Source: Lacibacter sediminis
GTDB taxonomy: Bacteria > Bacteroidota > Bacteroidia > Chitinophagales > Chitinophagaceae
Assembly (NCBI RefSeq): GCF_014168535.1
Contig: NZ_CP060007.1
Coordinates: 124,001-188,000, forward strand
Reading direction: 5' to 3'
Length of the DNA stretch: 64,000 nucleotides
Positions 24,589 to 33,369 of this stretch are shown here, one piece after another (position 1 is the first letter of the stretch; each line of letters opens with the position of its first letter). The position numbers were made by a program, and so were the translations under genes. The notes under the pieces are model-generated. The model ran no database searches, had not been told where the DNA came from, and worked only from the letters and a program-made list of their open reading frames with translations.

Positions 24589-25218
24589 TTATTTCCTGTA
24601 GAACAAAAGACCGATGATCAGTACAACTCCAAATACAATCAGAATAGAACCCGATACTTTATTGATAAGGGTAATAGTTCTGGAGGTGAGTCTGCTCCGC
24701 AGTTTATTTGCAAGAAATACTTTCAGCAGATCAAAAACGAATACAACCGAAAGACAAACAGCGAAAGTGGCAATACGCTCATTCACCGGAATGGTAATGA
24801 AAGCTGTGGCCCAGGTAAACCAAAAGGCAATAACACTCGGGTTAAGTGTATTCATAAAATAACCGGCAAAAAAGATCTTTACATAATCGCCTGCACTGCG
24901 TTTCATTTCAATGCCATCGCCCATTTCGTTGAGCTGCATTTTTTTGAAGAAGAGAAAATAGATACCAATGCCGATAAGCAAAGCGCTGCCGCCAATGCCA
25001 ATTACTTTTTCAAATTTCAACAGGCGGTTAAACAGTTCGGTAAAAATATTGCTGACAAGAACAAGCGTAAGATCACTGGCCGATACACCAAACACAAATG
25101 CCAATCCGCCTCTATGGCCATTACTGATGCTTTGTTTAATAATAGAAAAAATAACCGGGCCCATACTGATGGCCAGCAATAAACCTAACGCCAAACCCTT
25201 GATGATTGCTTCGGTCAT
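24589..25218 (-). CDS. LysE-family amino-acid exporter
   Basis: A 209-aa membrane protein with six hydrophobic segments. The family motif GLLLAISMGPVIFSIIKQSI (Gly-Pro in TM1) and FLNTLNP-like MNTLNPSVIAFWF are present. The frame extends upstream to 25272, but ATG 25218 (MTEAIIKGLALG) gives the expected N-terminus. LysE/RhtB members export amino acids or homoserine lactone-like molecules; the substrate cannot be inferred. Confidence 0.92.
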   Translation of the reverse strand: MTEAIIKGLALGLLLAISMGPVIFSIIKQSISNGHRGGLAFVFGVSASDLTLVLVSNIFTELFNRLLKFEKVIGIGGSALLIGIGIYFLFFKKMQLNEMGDGIEMKRSAGDYVKIFFAGYFMNTLNPSVIAFWFTWATAFITIPVNERIATFAVCLSVVFVFDLLKVFLANKLRSRLTSRTITLINKVSGSILIVFGVVLIIGLLFYRK

Positions 25219-25371
25219 GTTTGATGATGGATTGATTGGGACACGGATCAAACGTATTGAACAAATGATCACATATGTTCTGCCATAAAAATAAGAAATC
25301 CGCTTTGATCTGTATTGATCAGCGTTATCCCCGCCTGAATGGCTTTAGTCGGGCAGGAGTGAATCTATTAT

Positions 25372-26898
25372 TTACAACTTACCGGTTGTTAAAAACTGTT
25401 GCCAATCGGCCAGCATTTTACCTTTCAGCACACGGGGAAATTTATGCTGAGCACCGATCTTTCCCTTCAGCTTCATAAACTCCATGAACGTTGACTCAGG
25501 CATAATATCCAGGAACACGTCTTTCAATGCACTGCCACGTTCAACTGCATAGTCATCATTAATTTCTTTCAATGCATTATCAATAGCAACACGTAACTCT
25601 TCGGTGTTCACACGATCATCGCAGGCTACATACCAATGATGCGCAAAGAAATTGCCATGCGGCTCACCCACCACTGTATATTCAGGAATAGAAATGTTCA
25701 TGTCTTCACTCACCACCTGTATGGCTTTGTTCATATTATCAACGCTCAGGTGTTCACCTACCAGACTCAGGAAGTGTTTGGTTCTGCCGGTGATAACAAT
25801 CTCGTGTTTTTCTTTATCTGTAAAACGAATAGTATCTCCAATTAAGTAACGCCATGTGCCGGCACTGGTGCTGATCAGTAATGCATAATCCTTTCCTTCT
25901 TCTACTTCATGGATCATCAATGCTTCCGGCTTTGCTGTAATATTTCCATCGGCATCAAAGTTTTTATCTTCAAACGGAACAAACTCAAGAAAGATGTGTT
26001 CGTTCGTGACCAAACGCATACCCACCGCATCCTGTCTGCTTTGGTAAGCAATAAATCCTTCGCTTGCCAAATAGGTTTCAATATAAATAAGCGGTTTGCC
26101 TAAGAGTTTTTCAAAGCCGTGCTTGTATGGTTCAAATGATACGCCACCATGTACAAAGAAGGCCAGGTTGGGCCATATTTCATGGATATTCTTGAGCTGG
26201 TAACGTTCAATGATCATTTCCATGCACATCTGTATCCATGCAGGTACACCCACCACAAAACCAATATCCCAGTTGGGCGCTTCGTTTACAATATAATCGA
26301 GCTTAATGTTCCAGTCTTTTGTTTTGGCGATTTTCTTACCCGGTTTGTAAAAAGGGCTGAACCAGAAAGGCATTTTTTTAGCCGTAATACCGCTGAGATC
26401 TCCTGCATAATAACCCGGACCTTTTTGCAGATCGGTACTGCCGCCCAACATGAGCCAGCCTTTTCCCAAGCTACGAACCGGTAAGTTTTCATAAGTACGC
26501 AAAGAAATCAACTGCTTGATCATGGCAATACGGTTGCCCTTCATGAGATCGTTGGTGATCGGAATGTATTTGCTGGCAGCTTCACTTGTGCCGGAGCTGA
26601 GCGCAAAATATTTGATCTTGCCCGGCCAACATACATCGGTATTACCTTCCAGCGTTTTATGCCACCAATCTTTGTAGATCTTATTATAATCATGAACCGG
26701 CACTAATTCCTGGAAACGTTTTCCGGGGTGACGGCTATTGAGTACTTCGTCGAAATGATATTGCTGACCAAATTCGGTATGCTTCGCTTTTTTCAACAGC
26801 TTTTTGAGCACTTTGATTTGCTGGCGTTTTGGTGAATTGACCGGCAAATTGAGCGCCTTGCTGATTGACTTGGGGAGATTGATTTCAATTAATGACAT
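25372..26898 (-). CDS. GH3-family acyl-acid-amido synthetase-like protein
   Basis: A 508-aa ANL-superfamily protein similar to plant GH3 auxin/jasmonate amido synthetases. The ATP-binding motif FALSSGTSEAASKYIPIT (SSGTS) is near residues 95-112, an adenylation Tyr/Glu region reads IYIETYLASEGFIAYQSR, and the hinge IRFTDKEKHEIVITGRTKHFLSLVGE precedes the C-terminal lid. Bacteria do not use auxin conjugation in a known way here; the acyl and amine substrates are unknown. A perfect -7 element is at 26918-26925. Monocistronic. Confidence 0.9.
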   Translation of the reverse strand: MSLIEINLPKSISKALNLPVNSPKRQQIKVLKKLLKKAKHTEFGQQYHFDEVLNSRHPGKRFQELVPVHDYNKIYKDWWHKTLEGNTDVCWPGKIKYFALSSGTSEAASKYIPITNDLMKGNRIAMIKQLISLRTYENLPVRSLGKGWLMLGGSTDLQKGPGYYAGDLSGITAKKMPFWFSPFYKPGKKIAKTKDWNIKLDYIVNEAPNWDIGFVVGVPAWIQMCMEMIIERYQLKNIHEIWPNLAFFVHGGVSFEPYKHGFEKLLGKPLIYIETYLASEGFIAYQSRQDAVGMRLVTNEHIFLEFVPFEDKNFDADGNITAKPEALMIHEVEEGKDYALLISTSAGTWRYLIGDTIRFTDKEKHEIVITGRTKHFLSLVGEHLSVDNMNKAIQVVSEDMNISIPEYTVVGEPHGNFFAHHWYVACDDRVNTEELRVAIDNALKEINDDYAVERGSALKDVFLDIMPESTFMEFMKLKGKIGAQHKFPRVLKGKMLADWQQFLTTGKL

Positions 26899-26917
26899 GC
26901 TTACCGTTCAGTGTTGA

Positions 26918-26925
26918 CAAATGTA
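26918..26925 (-). promoter_or_regulatory. -7 promoter element for the GH3 gene
   Basis: Minus strand TACATTTG, perfect TAnnTTTG, 19 nt before the ATG, in the 40-bp gap after the glycosyltransferase stop. Confidence 0.6.
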
Positions 26926-26938
26926 ATAACTCGAGGCC

Positions 26939-28876
26939 TTACTTACTGCCTAATTTTTGATAATTCGCAAAGATGGTTGTGAGATCGTAAACGGGTTCAT
27001 ATTCCCGGGCATACCATTCATCAGCCAATAAAAGTCCTTCTTCTTTCAGGTGTGATAAGTGATGTGGTTGTCCCGCAGGCCCTAATACAGATGTTGGTAT
27101 TGAAGGCAGGTGTTTACGTGAAGTTGAAAACCCGACCCATGTTTTACGGCCGGTGATAACCGAAATACTGTGTTGCAGTAACCCAAGACCATGCCTGTTG
27201 AATATAAAATGAAACGGAAAGCTGAGTAAAAAGAGGGCTGATGTACTCACATCGATCAAACGTTTCAAACGAAGGTTCACTTCTTCACTCAACTGCATTT
27301 TTTCCTGATGCAATACTTCGCCTGCTTCATTTTTTGAATCGCTGCCGATAATACTTTCACTACCCAACGCATGTAAACGCAGTTTTACTTTTTTGCCTGT
27401 TTGCTCGTATAAAGTAATGATCTGTGCAAAAGAAAGGTCTTTGCTCTGGCATAAGATGAGTTCATTAGCCGGTGTGTTTTGCAAAAGTTGTTGCAGCTCA
27501 TCTAAACGACCAAGCGATTTAGGTTCGTTCAACGGACTTACAAATCCCTGGATGGTTTGGCTGCGCCCATGATGATGTAAGAGGTTGTTTATTTTTATCA
27601 GATCTGCCTCGGTACCTGCCACTAACGAAAAATAATCATCCTCATCAATGGCTTTCTCCAGTATATCGGCATATAATAATAACCTACGCCACAAATACAG
27701 AAACAGATAGCTGAACATTGCACCAAGTAATACAAGACCTCTTGAAAAACGGTATTCCTCCGGCAACAATGAATAAACAGCCAGTATAATAAGAATGGAA
27801 ACGAAGGATGATTGCCACAGATTTTTGTATCGGAACTTTTGCTCGTATAAACCTGTATAATAGCTCACCAGCAAAAACAGGAAGGAGAAAACAACAAACG
27901 AGATCCACAATAATTTATTCATGTAAACGATCTCCGGTCGTATATAGCTTGTCCATACAAATTTTGCAAGCATATAACTCAGGAAGATGAGTACAGCATC
28001 CAGTAAGAGTAAACCAACACGCTGTATAAAACGTTTCATCAAACTCATCAATGCTCTTACCCAGATAGCCGCATTGATCAGTGAACTGAAAACACCTGCA
28101 CGGGACGATGAGTAATGTTTGCGTACAAAAAGACTCATGGCATCGTAAAACATCCGCACATAATTCACAGATGATTTTTTGGTGCTTTCGCCCTTGAAGT
28201 GAAGGATGGAACGATCGCTGAAGTAATAATTTTTATATCCTGCCTTTTGTATCCGGTAACTCAGGTCCACATCTTCACCATACATAAAGAAACTTTCATC
28301 GAACCCACCTGTTTTAGCAAGTACTTCTTTTCGTATCATCATAAAAGCACCTGCCAACACGTCCACTTCATGATTTTTGTGTTGATCGAGATAGCCCAAA
28401 TGATAACGGCCAAAGGTTTTTGATTTCGGAAACAGGGATGATAAGCCGCTCAGCTTATAAAAAGAAGTAATTGGCGATGGAAATGAACGTTTACTTTCAG
28501 GCAAAAACTTTCCGCTGCCATCAAGCATGCGGATGCCGATTGCACCAGCATCCGGTATTTGCTGAAAAAAACTGAAGCAGGCAGTAAAACAATCTTCGGG
28601 AACAACAGTATCGGGGTTCAGGAACAGTACAAAATTGCCACTTGCCTGTTTAAGTGCCTGGTTACAGGCTTTACCGAACCCAATATTCTCTTTATTCCAT
28701 GCAAAATGAATGTTCGTGAACTTTGGTTCGAGGTACTCACGACTACCGTCAGACGATGCATTATCAACCACAAATACTTCTGCATCAATCCCCCCAACGG
28801 CTTTTTGCACCGAAAGCAGGCATTGCTCCAGGAAATATTTTACGTTGTAGTTGACAATGATAACCGAAAGCTGCAT
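26939..28876 (-). CDS. GT2 glycosyltransferase fused to a degenerate sugar-phosphate transferase
   Basis: A 645-aa two-part protein. Residues 1-240 are a GT2 rhamnosyl/galactosyl-type transferase: LSVIIVNYNVKYFLEQCL, FVVDNASSDGS, the metal site FLNPDT, and MYGEDVDLSYRIQKAG. From about 285 there are four TM helices, then a Rossmann-like stretch (DDYFSLVAGTEADLIKINN), then LRLKRLIDVSTSALFLLSFP, which aligns with the start of the catalytic domain of WbaP/WcaJ-like polyprenyl glycosylphosphotransferases. The usual KR..D motif is followed by ITGRKTWVGF, but the catalytic middle is missing. The C-terminal half is therefore probably a membrane/scaffold relic rather than an active enzyme. Role likely in surface polysaccharide synthesis. 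Confidence 0.85.
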   Translation of the reverse strand: MQLSVIIVNYNVKYFLEQCLLSVQKAVGGIDAEVFVVDNASSDGSREYLEPKFTNIHFAWNKENIGFGKACNQALKQASGNFVLFLNPDTVVPEDCFTACFSFFQQIPDAGAIGIRMLDGSGKFLPESKRSFPSPITSFYKLSGLSSLFPKSKTFGRYHLGYLDQHKNHEVDVLAGAFMMIRKEVLAKTGGFDESFFMYGEDVDLSYRIQKAGYKNYYFSDRSILHFKGESTKKSSVNYVRMFYDAMSLFVRKHYSSSRAGVFSSLINAAIWVRALMSLMKRFIQRVGLLLLDAVLIFLSYMLAKFVWTSYIRPEIVYMNKLLWISFVVFSFLFLLVSYYTGLYEQKFRYKNLWQSSFVSILIILAVYSLLPEEYRFSRGLVLLGAMFSYLFLYLWRRLLLYADILEKAIDEDDYFSLVAGTEADLIKINNLLHHHGRSQTIQGFVSPLNEPKSLGRLDELQQLLQNTPANELILCQSKDLSFAQIITLYEQTGKKVKLRLHALGSESIIGSDSKNEAGEVLHQEKMQLSEEVNLRLKRLIDVSTSALFLLSFPFHFIFNRHGLGLLQHSISVITGRKTWVGFSTSRKHLPSIPTSVLGPAGQPHHLSHLKEEGLLLADEWYAREYEPVYDLTTIFANYQKLGSK

Positions 28877-28937
28877 AGGCTGTAAAAGCTCAAATCTAAA
28901 ATCTTAAATCTGCAATCTCAAATCTGTGTTGCGGGGT

Positions 28938-28945
28938 TATCTTTG
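28938..28945 (+). promoter_or_regulatory. -7 element 3 nt from the suhB ATG (possible leaderless mRNA)
   Basis: TATCTTTG, perfect TAnnTTTG, with ATG at 28949. The transcript would start at or next to the initiation codon. Confidence 0.5.
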
Positions 28946-28948
28946 CGC

Positions 28949-29728
28949 ATGCTTAAACAAACCCTAATTGCTGCTACCAAGGCAGGCGCAGAACAACTGA
29001 CGCATTTTTTTCATGGTGATTTTATCGTTCATAACAAGGAAGGCGTAAACAATCTTGTAACTGAAGCTGATCATGCAGCGGAGAAAGCCATTTTTGAAGT
29101 CATAAAGAAAGAGTTTCCTGATCATTATATTTTGAGTGAAGAAGCAGGTGAGATGGCGCAGGATTCAAATTACAAATGGATCATCGACCCGATTGACGGT
29201 ACAGTGAATTTTGCAAACGGTATTCCAATTTGCTGTGTAAGTATCGGCATTGAGAAAGACGGGAAAATGATTATGGGAGCAGTGTATAATCCGCTGATGA
29301 ATGAATTCTTTTTTGCAGAACGTGGACAAGGCGCTTATCTCAACGACAAGCAAATTCATGTGAGTGAACAGAGTGAATTGATTAAGGCATGTATGGTTAC
29401 CGGGTTTCCTTATACATATTTAGATATGCCGAATGGTCCGTTGCAGGTGTTTGAACGTTTTATCCGTAAGGGTATACCCGTTCGTCGTTTAGGTAGTGCA
29501 GCCATTGATCTTTGTTGGGTAGCTGCAGGTCGCTTCGATGGATTTTATGAGCACAAATTAAATGCATGGGACAGTGCGGCAGGTTTTTTATTAGTGGAAG
29601 AAGCAGGCGGCAAGGTCACCGATTTTAAAGGTGAGCATTATTCACCTTATCAACCGCATATTGTTGCAACTAATGGAAAGATTCATGATGATTTGGTGGA
29701 AGTAATTAATGACAGGAAAAAGCTGTAA
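28949..29728 (+). CDS. suhB: Inositol-1-monophosphatase family protein
   Basis: A 259-aa Mg2+-dependent phosphatase. The metal-binding motifs are in order: EADHAAEKAIFEVI, LSEEAG (Glu), WIIDPIDGTVNFANGIP (DPxDGT) and the C-terminal LNAWDSAAGFLLVEEAGG. Bacterial members dephosphorylate inositol phosphate, and some act on other sugar phosphates or help transcription antitermination. Start at ATG 28949 just after the -7 element. Divergent from the glycosyltransferase gene. A mobile-looking cassette follows before thiL. Confidence 0.93.
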   Translation: MLKQTLIAATKAGAEQLTHFFHGDFIVHNKEGVNNLVTEADHAAEKAIFEVIKKEFPDHYILSEEAGEMAQDSNYKWIIDPIDGTVNFANGIPICCVSIGIEKDGKMIMGAVYNPLMNEFFFAERGQGAYLNDKQIHVSEQSELIKACMVTGFPYTYLDMPNGPLQVFERFIRKGIPVRRLGSAAIDLCWVAAGRFDGFYEHKLNAWDSAAGFLLVEEAGGKVTDFKGEHYSPYQPHIVATNGKIHDDLVEVINDRKKL

Positions 29729-29733
29729 GAAGG

Positions 29734-30237
29734 TACGAGGTACGAAGTTAGAAGTACGCAGTTAATAGCATCTTGATTAAATTAACCATAAAAAGATGAT
29801 CTATGCAAGACATGAAACTTCGAACTTTCCAATTTTCAGTTGAAGTGGGAAGGTTGATTATGGAACTTCCTTTTAATGTGATTAATAAATCATACGGTGC
29901 ACAACTGGTAAGAAGTTCTTCTTCGGTTGGCGCTAATTACAGGGCAGCAAGAAGAGGAAAATCAGATGCTGATTTTTTGAACAAGCTGAAGATATGTGAA
30001 GAGGAGGCGGACGAAAGCATTTATTTTCTCGAATTACTGAAGGAATTTAATGCCGGGTTTGTCGAAAAGATTGAGAAGTTGATCAGAGAAGCAAATGAAT
30101 TATTAAAAATTCTTGTGGCATCGATTATTACTACAAGAGAAAAATTAAATAAACAGCAATAAATCAGTTTTACGGGTTACATACCCAGAATGCAACATTA
30201 AATTTTACTATTGCACCTGTGTACTTCGTACCTCGTA
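29734..30237. mobile_element. Cassette bounded by 15-bp inverted repeats around a four-helix-bundle gene
   Basis: Left arm TACGAGGTACGAAGT (29734-29748) and right arm ACTTCGTACCTCGTA (30223-30237) are perfect inverted copies enclosing a single gene. The arms begin 6 bp after the suhB stop and end 20 bp before thiL. No transposase is inside. The structure fits a small non-autonomous element or repeat-associated cassette. Confidence 0.5.
29803..30162 (+). CDS. Four-helix-bundle protein (23S rRNA IVS-like, TIGR02436 type)
   Basis: A 119-aa all-alpha protein with the family motif QLVRSSSSVGANYRAARRGK (residues about 35-54) and the helix EEADESIYFLELLKE. The family was first seen in intervening sequences of 23S rRNA genes and resembles the accessory variability determinant of diversity-generating retroelements; no reverse transcriptase is nearby. 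Function unknown. Flanked by perfect 15-bp inverted repeats, so it may have inserted between suhB and thiL. Confidence 0.92.
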   Translation: MQDMKLRTFQFSVEVGRLIMELPFNVINKSYGAQLVRSSSSVGANYRAARRGKSDADFLNKLKICEEEADESIYFLELLKEFNAGFVEKIEKLIREANELLKILVASIITTREKLNKQQ

Positions 30238-30256
30238 TTTCGTAAATAGTTTTTTT

Positions 30257-31291
30257 ATGAGTGAAGAACGTACAGAACTATCCTCTCTCGGAGAGTTTGG
30301 TTTAATTGAACATCTTACAAAAAATATTGAGCATCAGAACGCATCAACTATTCTTGGTGTGGGCGATGACGCCGCAGTGATCGACCATTTCGGAAAACAA
30401 ACTGTTGTTACAACTGACTTGCTGATCGAGGGTGTACATTTTGATCTGATGTACACACCACTCAAACATCTGGGCTATAAAAGTGTGGTGGTGAATGTGA
30501 GCGACATCTACGCCATGAATGCCACTCCCACGCAGATCACATTAAGCCTGGCGGTAAGCAATCGTTTCAGTCTTGAAGCGTTAGAAGAGTTTTATGATGG
30601 CGTGTATGTAGCTTGCGAAGAATATGGTGTTGATTTGGTTGGTGGTGATACTACATCTTCCACCAAAGGTTTTGTGATCAGCGTAACAGCGATTGGCGAA
30701 GTGGCACCCGATAAATTTGTAAAACGCAGCACGGCTAAACCAAACGATCTGATTTGTGTGACAGGTTATCTTGGTGGTGCTTATCTCGGTCTGTTATTAC
30801 TCGAAAGAGAAAAGAAAATTTTCCTTGAAACAAAAGGTGTGCAGCCCGATCTTGAGAACAGGGATTATATCGTTGGCCGTTTATTAAAACCTGAAGCAAG
30901 AAAAGATATTATCGACTTTTTGGAGAAGGAAAAAATTGTACCAACAGCAATGATGGATATCAGCGATGGACTCAGCAGTGAGATATTGCACATCTGCAAA
31001 CAAAGCGAAGTGGGTGCATTGATCTATGAAGACAAAATGCCTGTGCATCCGGATGCAAAAGAATTTGCGTATAAATTAGAACTGGATCCAACTGCCTGTG
31101 CCTTGAGTGGTGGTGAAGATTATGAACTGGTCTTTACAATTGCACAAGCAGATTATGATAAGATAAAAGATGTGAACGGCATCAGGATCGTTGGTCATAT
31201 TACAGCAGCAGCAGAAGGTGCGCACATCATAACAAGAGGTGGCAATAAACATCAATTGACTGCCCAGGGCTGGAATGCATTTGGAAAATAA
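30257..31291 (+). CDS. thiL: Thiamine-monophosphate kinase
   Basis: Phosphorylates thiamine monophosphate to thiamine pyrophosphate, the last step of thiamine biosynthesis. At 344 aa it matches the family. Motifs: ILGVGDDAAVIDHFG, TTDLLIEGVHFDL, NVSDIYAMNATPTQI, LVGGDTTSSTKGFVIS, MDISDGLSSEILHIC, and SGGEDYELVFT. The C-terminal part continues normally. No thi operon is visible; the next gene is an S41 peptidase 4 bp beyond the stop, probably co-transcribed. Confidence 0.95.
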   Translation: MSEERTELSSLGEFGLIEHLTKNIEHQNASTILGVGDDAAVIDHFGKQTVVTTDLLIEGVHFDLMYTPLKHLGYKSVVVNVSDIYAMNATPTQITLSLAVSNRFSLEALEEFYDGVYVACEEYGVDLVGGDTTSSTKGFVISVTAIGEVAPDKFVKRSTAKPNDLICVTGYLGGAYLGLLLLEREKKIFLETKGVQPDLENRDYIVGRLLKPEARKDIIDFLEKEKIVPTAMMDISDGLSSEILHICKQSEVGALIYEDKMPVHPDAKEFAYKLELDPTACALSGGEDYELVFTIAQADYDKIKDVNGIRIVGHITAAAEGAHIITRGGNKHQLTAQGWNAFGK

Positions 31292-31295
31292 TCGA

Positions 31296-32798
31296 ATGAA
31301 GAAAAACATCTTTTTTATAATTGCAGTCGTGTTGCTGTATGCACTGAGTTCCTGTTCTGCAACAGGAAGTGTTGCTTATACGGCTGAACGCAAGTACAGT
31401 CCGGAACAATTGAAAGAAGATGTGCAGGTGATGGAAGAAACCTTCAAAAAGAATCATCCTTCACTTTACTGGTATAATTCAAAAGAAGAAGTGGATGCTT
31501 CATTTCAACGGGCATATGAAAAGCTTACTGATTCGATGAATGAAGTACAGTTCAGGAATGTAATTGCAGAAACTATTTTCCCAATTCGTTGCGGGCATAC
31601 CAGTGTGCGGTTTTCCAAAAAATATAATCAATTCATTGCCGGTAAACGATTACCTACTTTTCCATTTGTCGCAAAAGTGGTGGACGATTCAACATTGGTA
31701 GTAACAGCTAATCTTAACCGTCGTGATTCATTGATCAGAACAGGAACACCCATTCTTTCCATCAATGGATTAACAGCGAGACAGGTGATTGATTCACTTC
31801 TACCGCTTGTATCCATTGATGGAAACGCTAAAAACTTCAGCTACCAGAACATCAGTAACAACTTCACCACGTATTACAACATACGCTTTGGTTTGCAAAA
31901 GAATTACACCATCAACTACCTTAATACAAGGGGTGAAGTGAAACGAACCGTGCTTCCTTTATTTGATCCTGCAAGAGATACGACGAGGCGCCGACCGGTT
32001 TCCATCACACCGCAATCTCCACCGCCGCCACAACCGGAAATTTCAGAAAGACAGCAACGCTTACAACGCACCCGTTCATTCAGTATTGATTCATCAAAGA
32101 AATTTGCAACATTGCGCATCAGCAGTTTTGGCCCGGCATTGCAAAAACATTTCCTGAAGAAGGCATTCAAACAGTTAGAGAAGAAAAACATTCAGAACCT
32201 GGTGATTGATGTAAGAAACAATGGTGGAGGTCTTATCAAAAAATCATTATACCTCACACGCTTCATCAGTAACGAACCATTTGTTTTTACTGATTCAATT
32301 TATTCGGTTCAGCGCAAACTACGCAGCGATGCAAAAGTGAGCCGAAGGTTTATTTATAATCTTGGATTGTTCTTTTTAAACCGAAAGCAACAAGAGGGGA
32401 TGTACAGGTTCAGGTTTTTCAACAACCGTATATACGAACCGTTGCCACAGCGTTATAACGGGCACGTGTACCTGCTCACCGGTGGTTTTTCATTTTCTGC
32501 CACCACCTTGTTTGCAGCTGTTGTAAAAGGACAGGAGAATGTAACTATTGTTGGTGAAGAAACAGGTGGTGGTTATTATGGCAACAACGGTGTGTTTATT
32601 CCCGAAATGATCTTGCCGAACAGTAAACTTCGGGTGCGGTTACCCCTATACCGCATTGTAAATAATAAAAATTACCCCAAAGACGGGCACGGTGTGTTGC
32701 CCGATGTAGAAGCGAAAGCCAGTGCAGAAAGCATCCGGCAAAATCGTGATCCGAAAATGGAGAAAGCAATTCAGCTCATCATGCAACGGAAAGGTTAG
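31296..32798 (+). CDS. S41-family (tail-specific) peptidase lipoprotein
   Basis: A 500-aa lipoprotein: MKKNIFFIIAVVLLYALSSC with Cys at residue 20 (lipobox LSSC). The PDZ-like region lies about 95-170 and the peptidase S41 domain about 235-480: FATLRISSFGPAL, NLVIDVRNNGGGLIKKSLYL, LLTGGFSFSATTLFAAVVKG (catalytic Ser region) and IVGEETGGGYYGNNG. The linker contains a Pro-rich stretch (TPQSPPPPQPEIS). The substrate is unknown. It is likely coupled to thiL. Confidence 0.9.
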   Translation: MKKNIFFIIAVVLLYALSSCSATGSVAYTAERKYSPEQLKEDVQVMEETFKKNHPSLYWYNSKEEVDASFQRAYEKLTDSMNEVQFRNVIAETIFPIRCGHTSVRFSKKYNQFIAGKRLPTFPFVAKVVDDSTLVVTANLNRRDSLIRTGTPILSINGLTARQVIDSLLPLVSIDGNAKNFSYQNISNNFTTYYNIRFGLQKNYTINYLNTRGEVKRTVLPLFDPARDTTRRRPVSITPQSPPPPQPEISERQQRLQRTRSFSIDSSKKFATLRISSFGPALQKHFLKKAFKQLEKKNIQNLVIDVRNNGGGLIKKSLYLTRFISNEPFVFTDSIYSVQRKLRSDAKVSRRFIYNLGLFFLNRKQQEGMYRFRFFNNRIYEPLPQRYNGHVYLLTGGFSFSATTLFAAVVKGQENVTIVGEETGGGYYGNNGVFIPEMILPNSKLRVRLPLYRIVNNKNYPKDGHGVLPDVEAKASAESIRQNRDPKMEKAIQLIMQRKG

Positions 32799-32897
32799 TA
32801 CACCTGTCAGAATGAGTAAGAGATGACTCGCACAATTGTTGCCGTAAAACAGAATAGTTTATGGCTGATACAATGTGGTAAATTTTTTACGTTAATA

Positions 32898-33206
32898 ATG
32901 AACTACATGAAACATCTTTTTCTTGCATTGATCGCGCTCGCTTTTGTTTTTACTTCCTGCACCAAAGAAGCAAATTGTATTGAGGGAACCATTCAATGGG
33001 GTGGCGAACCTGCAGCTGATGGGTTGGGATGGTACCTCGAGTCTGAGGAATTTACAAAACCGGTGAAGCTGAAAAATCTCAGTTCAACTTACCAAGTCGA
33101 TGATTTGGCCGTATCGGCCTGTTTGTTGAAAACTGATGAAAAATATCAATGCTTTTGTGCAGAACCGTTGGATGTGTACAGCATTAAAAGTATTCACAAG
33201 CGTTGA
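32898..33206 (+). CDS. Small hypothetical lipoprotein
   Basis: The frame opens at 32823, but a lipoprotein signal begins at ATG 32898 or 32907 (MKHLFLALIALAFVFTSCTK, lipobox FTSC). The mature 80 residues contain several Cys (NCIEG, SACLL, CFCAEP), possibly disulfide-bonded, and Trp/Gly-rich strands. Family not recognised. Confidence 0.7.
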   Translation: MNYMKHLFLALIALAFVFTSCTKEANCIEGTIQWGGEPAADGLGWYLESEEFTKPVKLKNLSSTYQVDDLAVSACLLKTDEKYQCFCAEPLDVYSIKSIHKR

Positions 33207-33280
33207 TTATAATTGTTACATGTGTTCTTCTTCCAGTTAACCACTCTTTTTTTGTAAAGTCAGGGTGCGTATGCCCGGAC

Positions 33281-33308
33281 TTCTAATCTGTTTTTAATCT
33301 TGTTTAAC
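33281..33308 (+). promoter_or_regulatory. Spaced TTCTAAT/TTTTAAT repeats, candidate OmpR-type regulator sites
   Basis: TTCTAAT at 33281, TTTTAAT at 33292 (11 bp apart) and a weaker GTTTAAC at 33302. The array ends 11 bp before the -7 element of the response-regulator gene; the same heptamers recur upstream of the USP-like gene. Autoregulation is inferred. Confidence 0.45.
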
Positions 33309-33319
33309 TTGTTTCAGGA

Positions 33320-33327
33320 TATTTTTG
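33320..33327 (+). promoter_or_regulatory. -7 promoter element for the two-component operon
   Basis: TATTTTTG, perfect TAnnTTTG. It lies at the front of the longest frame (33325), which supports ATG 33370 as the real start. Confidence 0.65.
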
Positions 33328-33369
33328 CACATTGCTGCAGCCAATAAAGGCTTTGGTGAACCATTGTGT

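Noticed and set aside
28890..28925. AAATCT-type short direct repeats between the glycosyltransferase and suhB
   Set aside because: Low-complexity intergenic sequence; too short and irregular to call a CRISPR or functional repeat.
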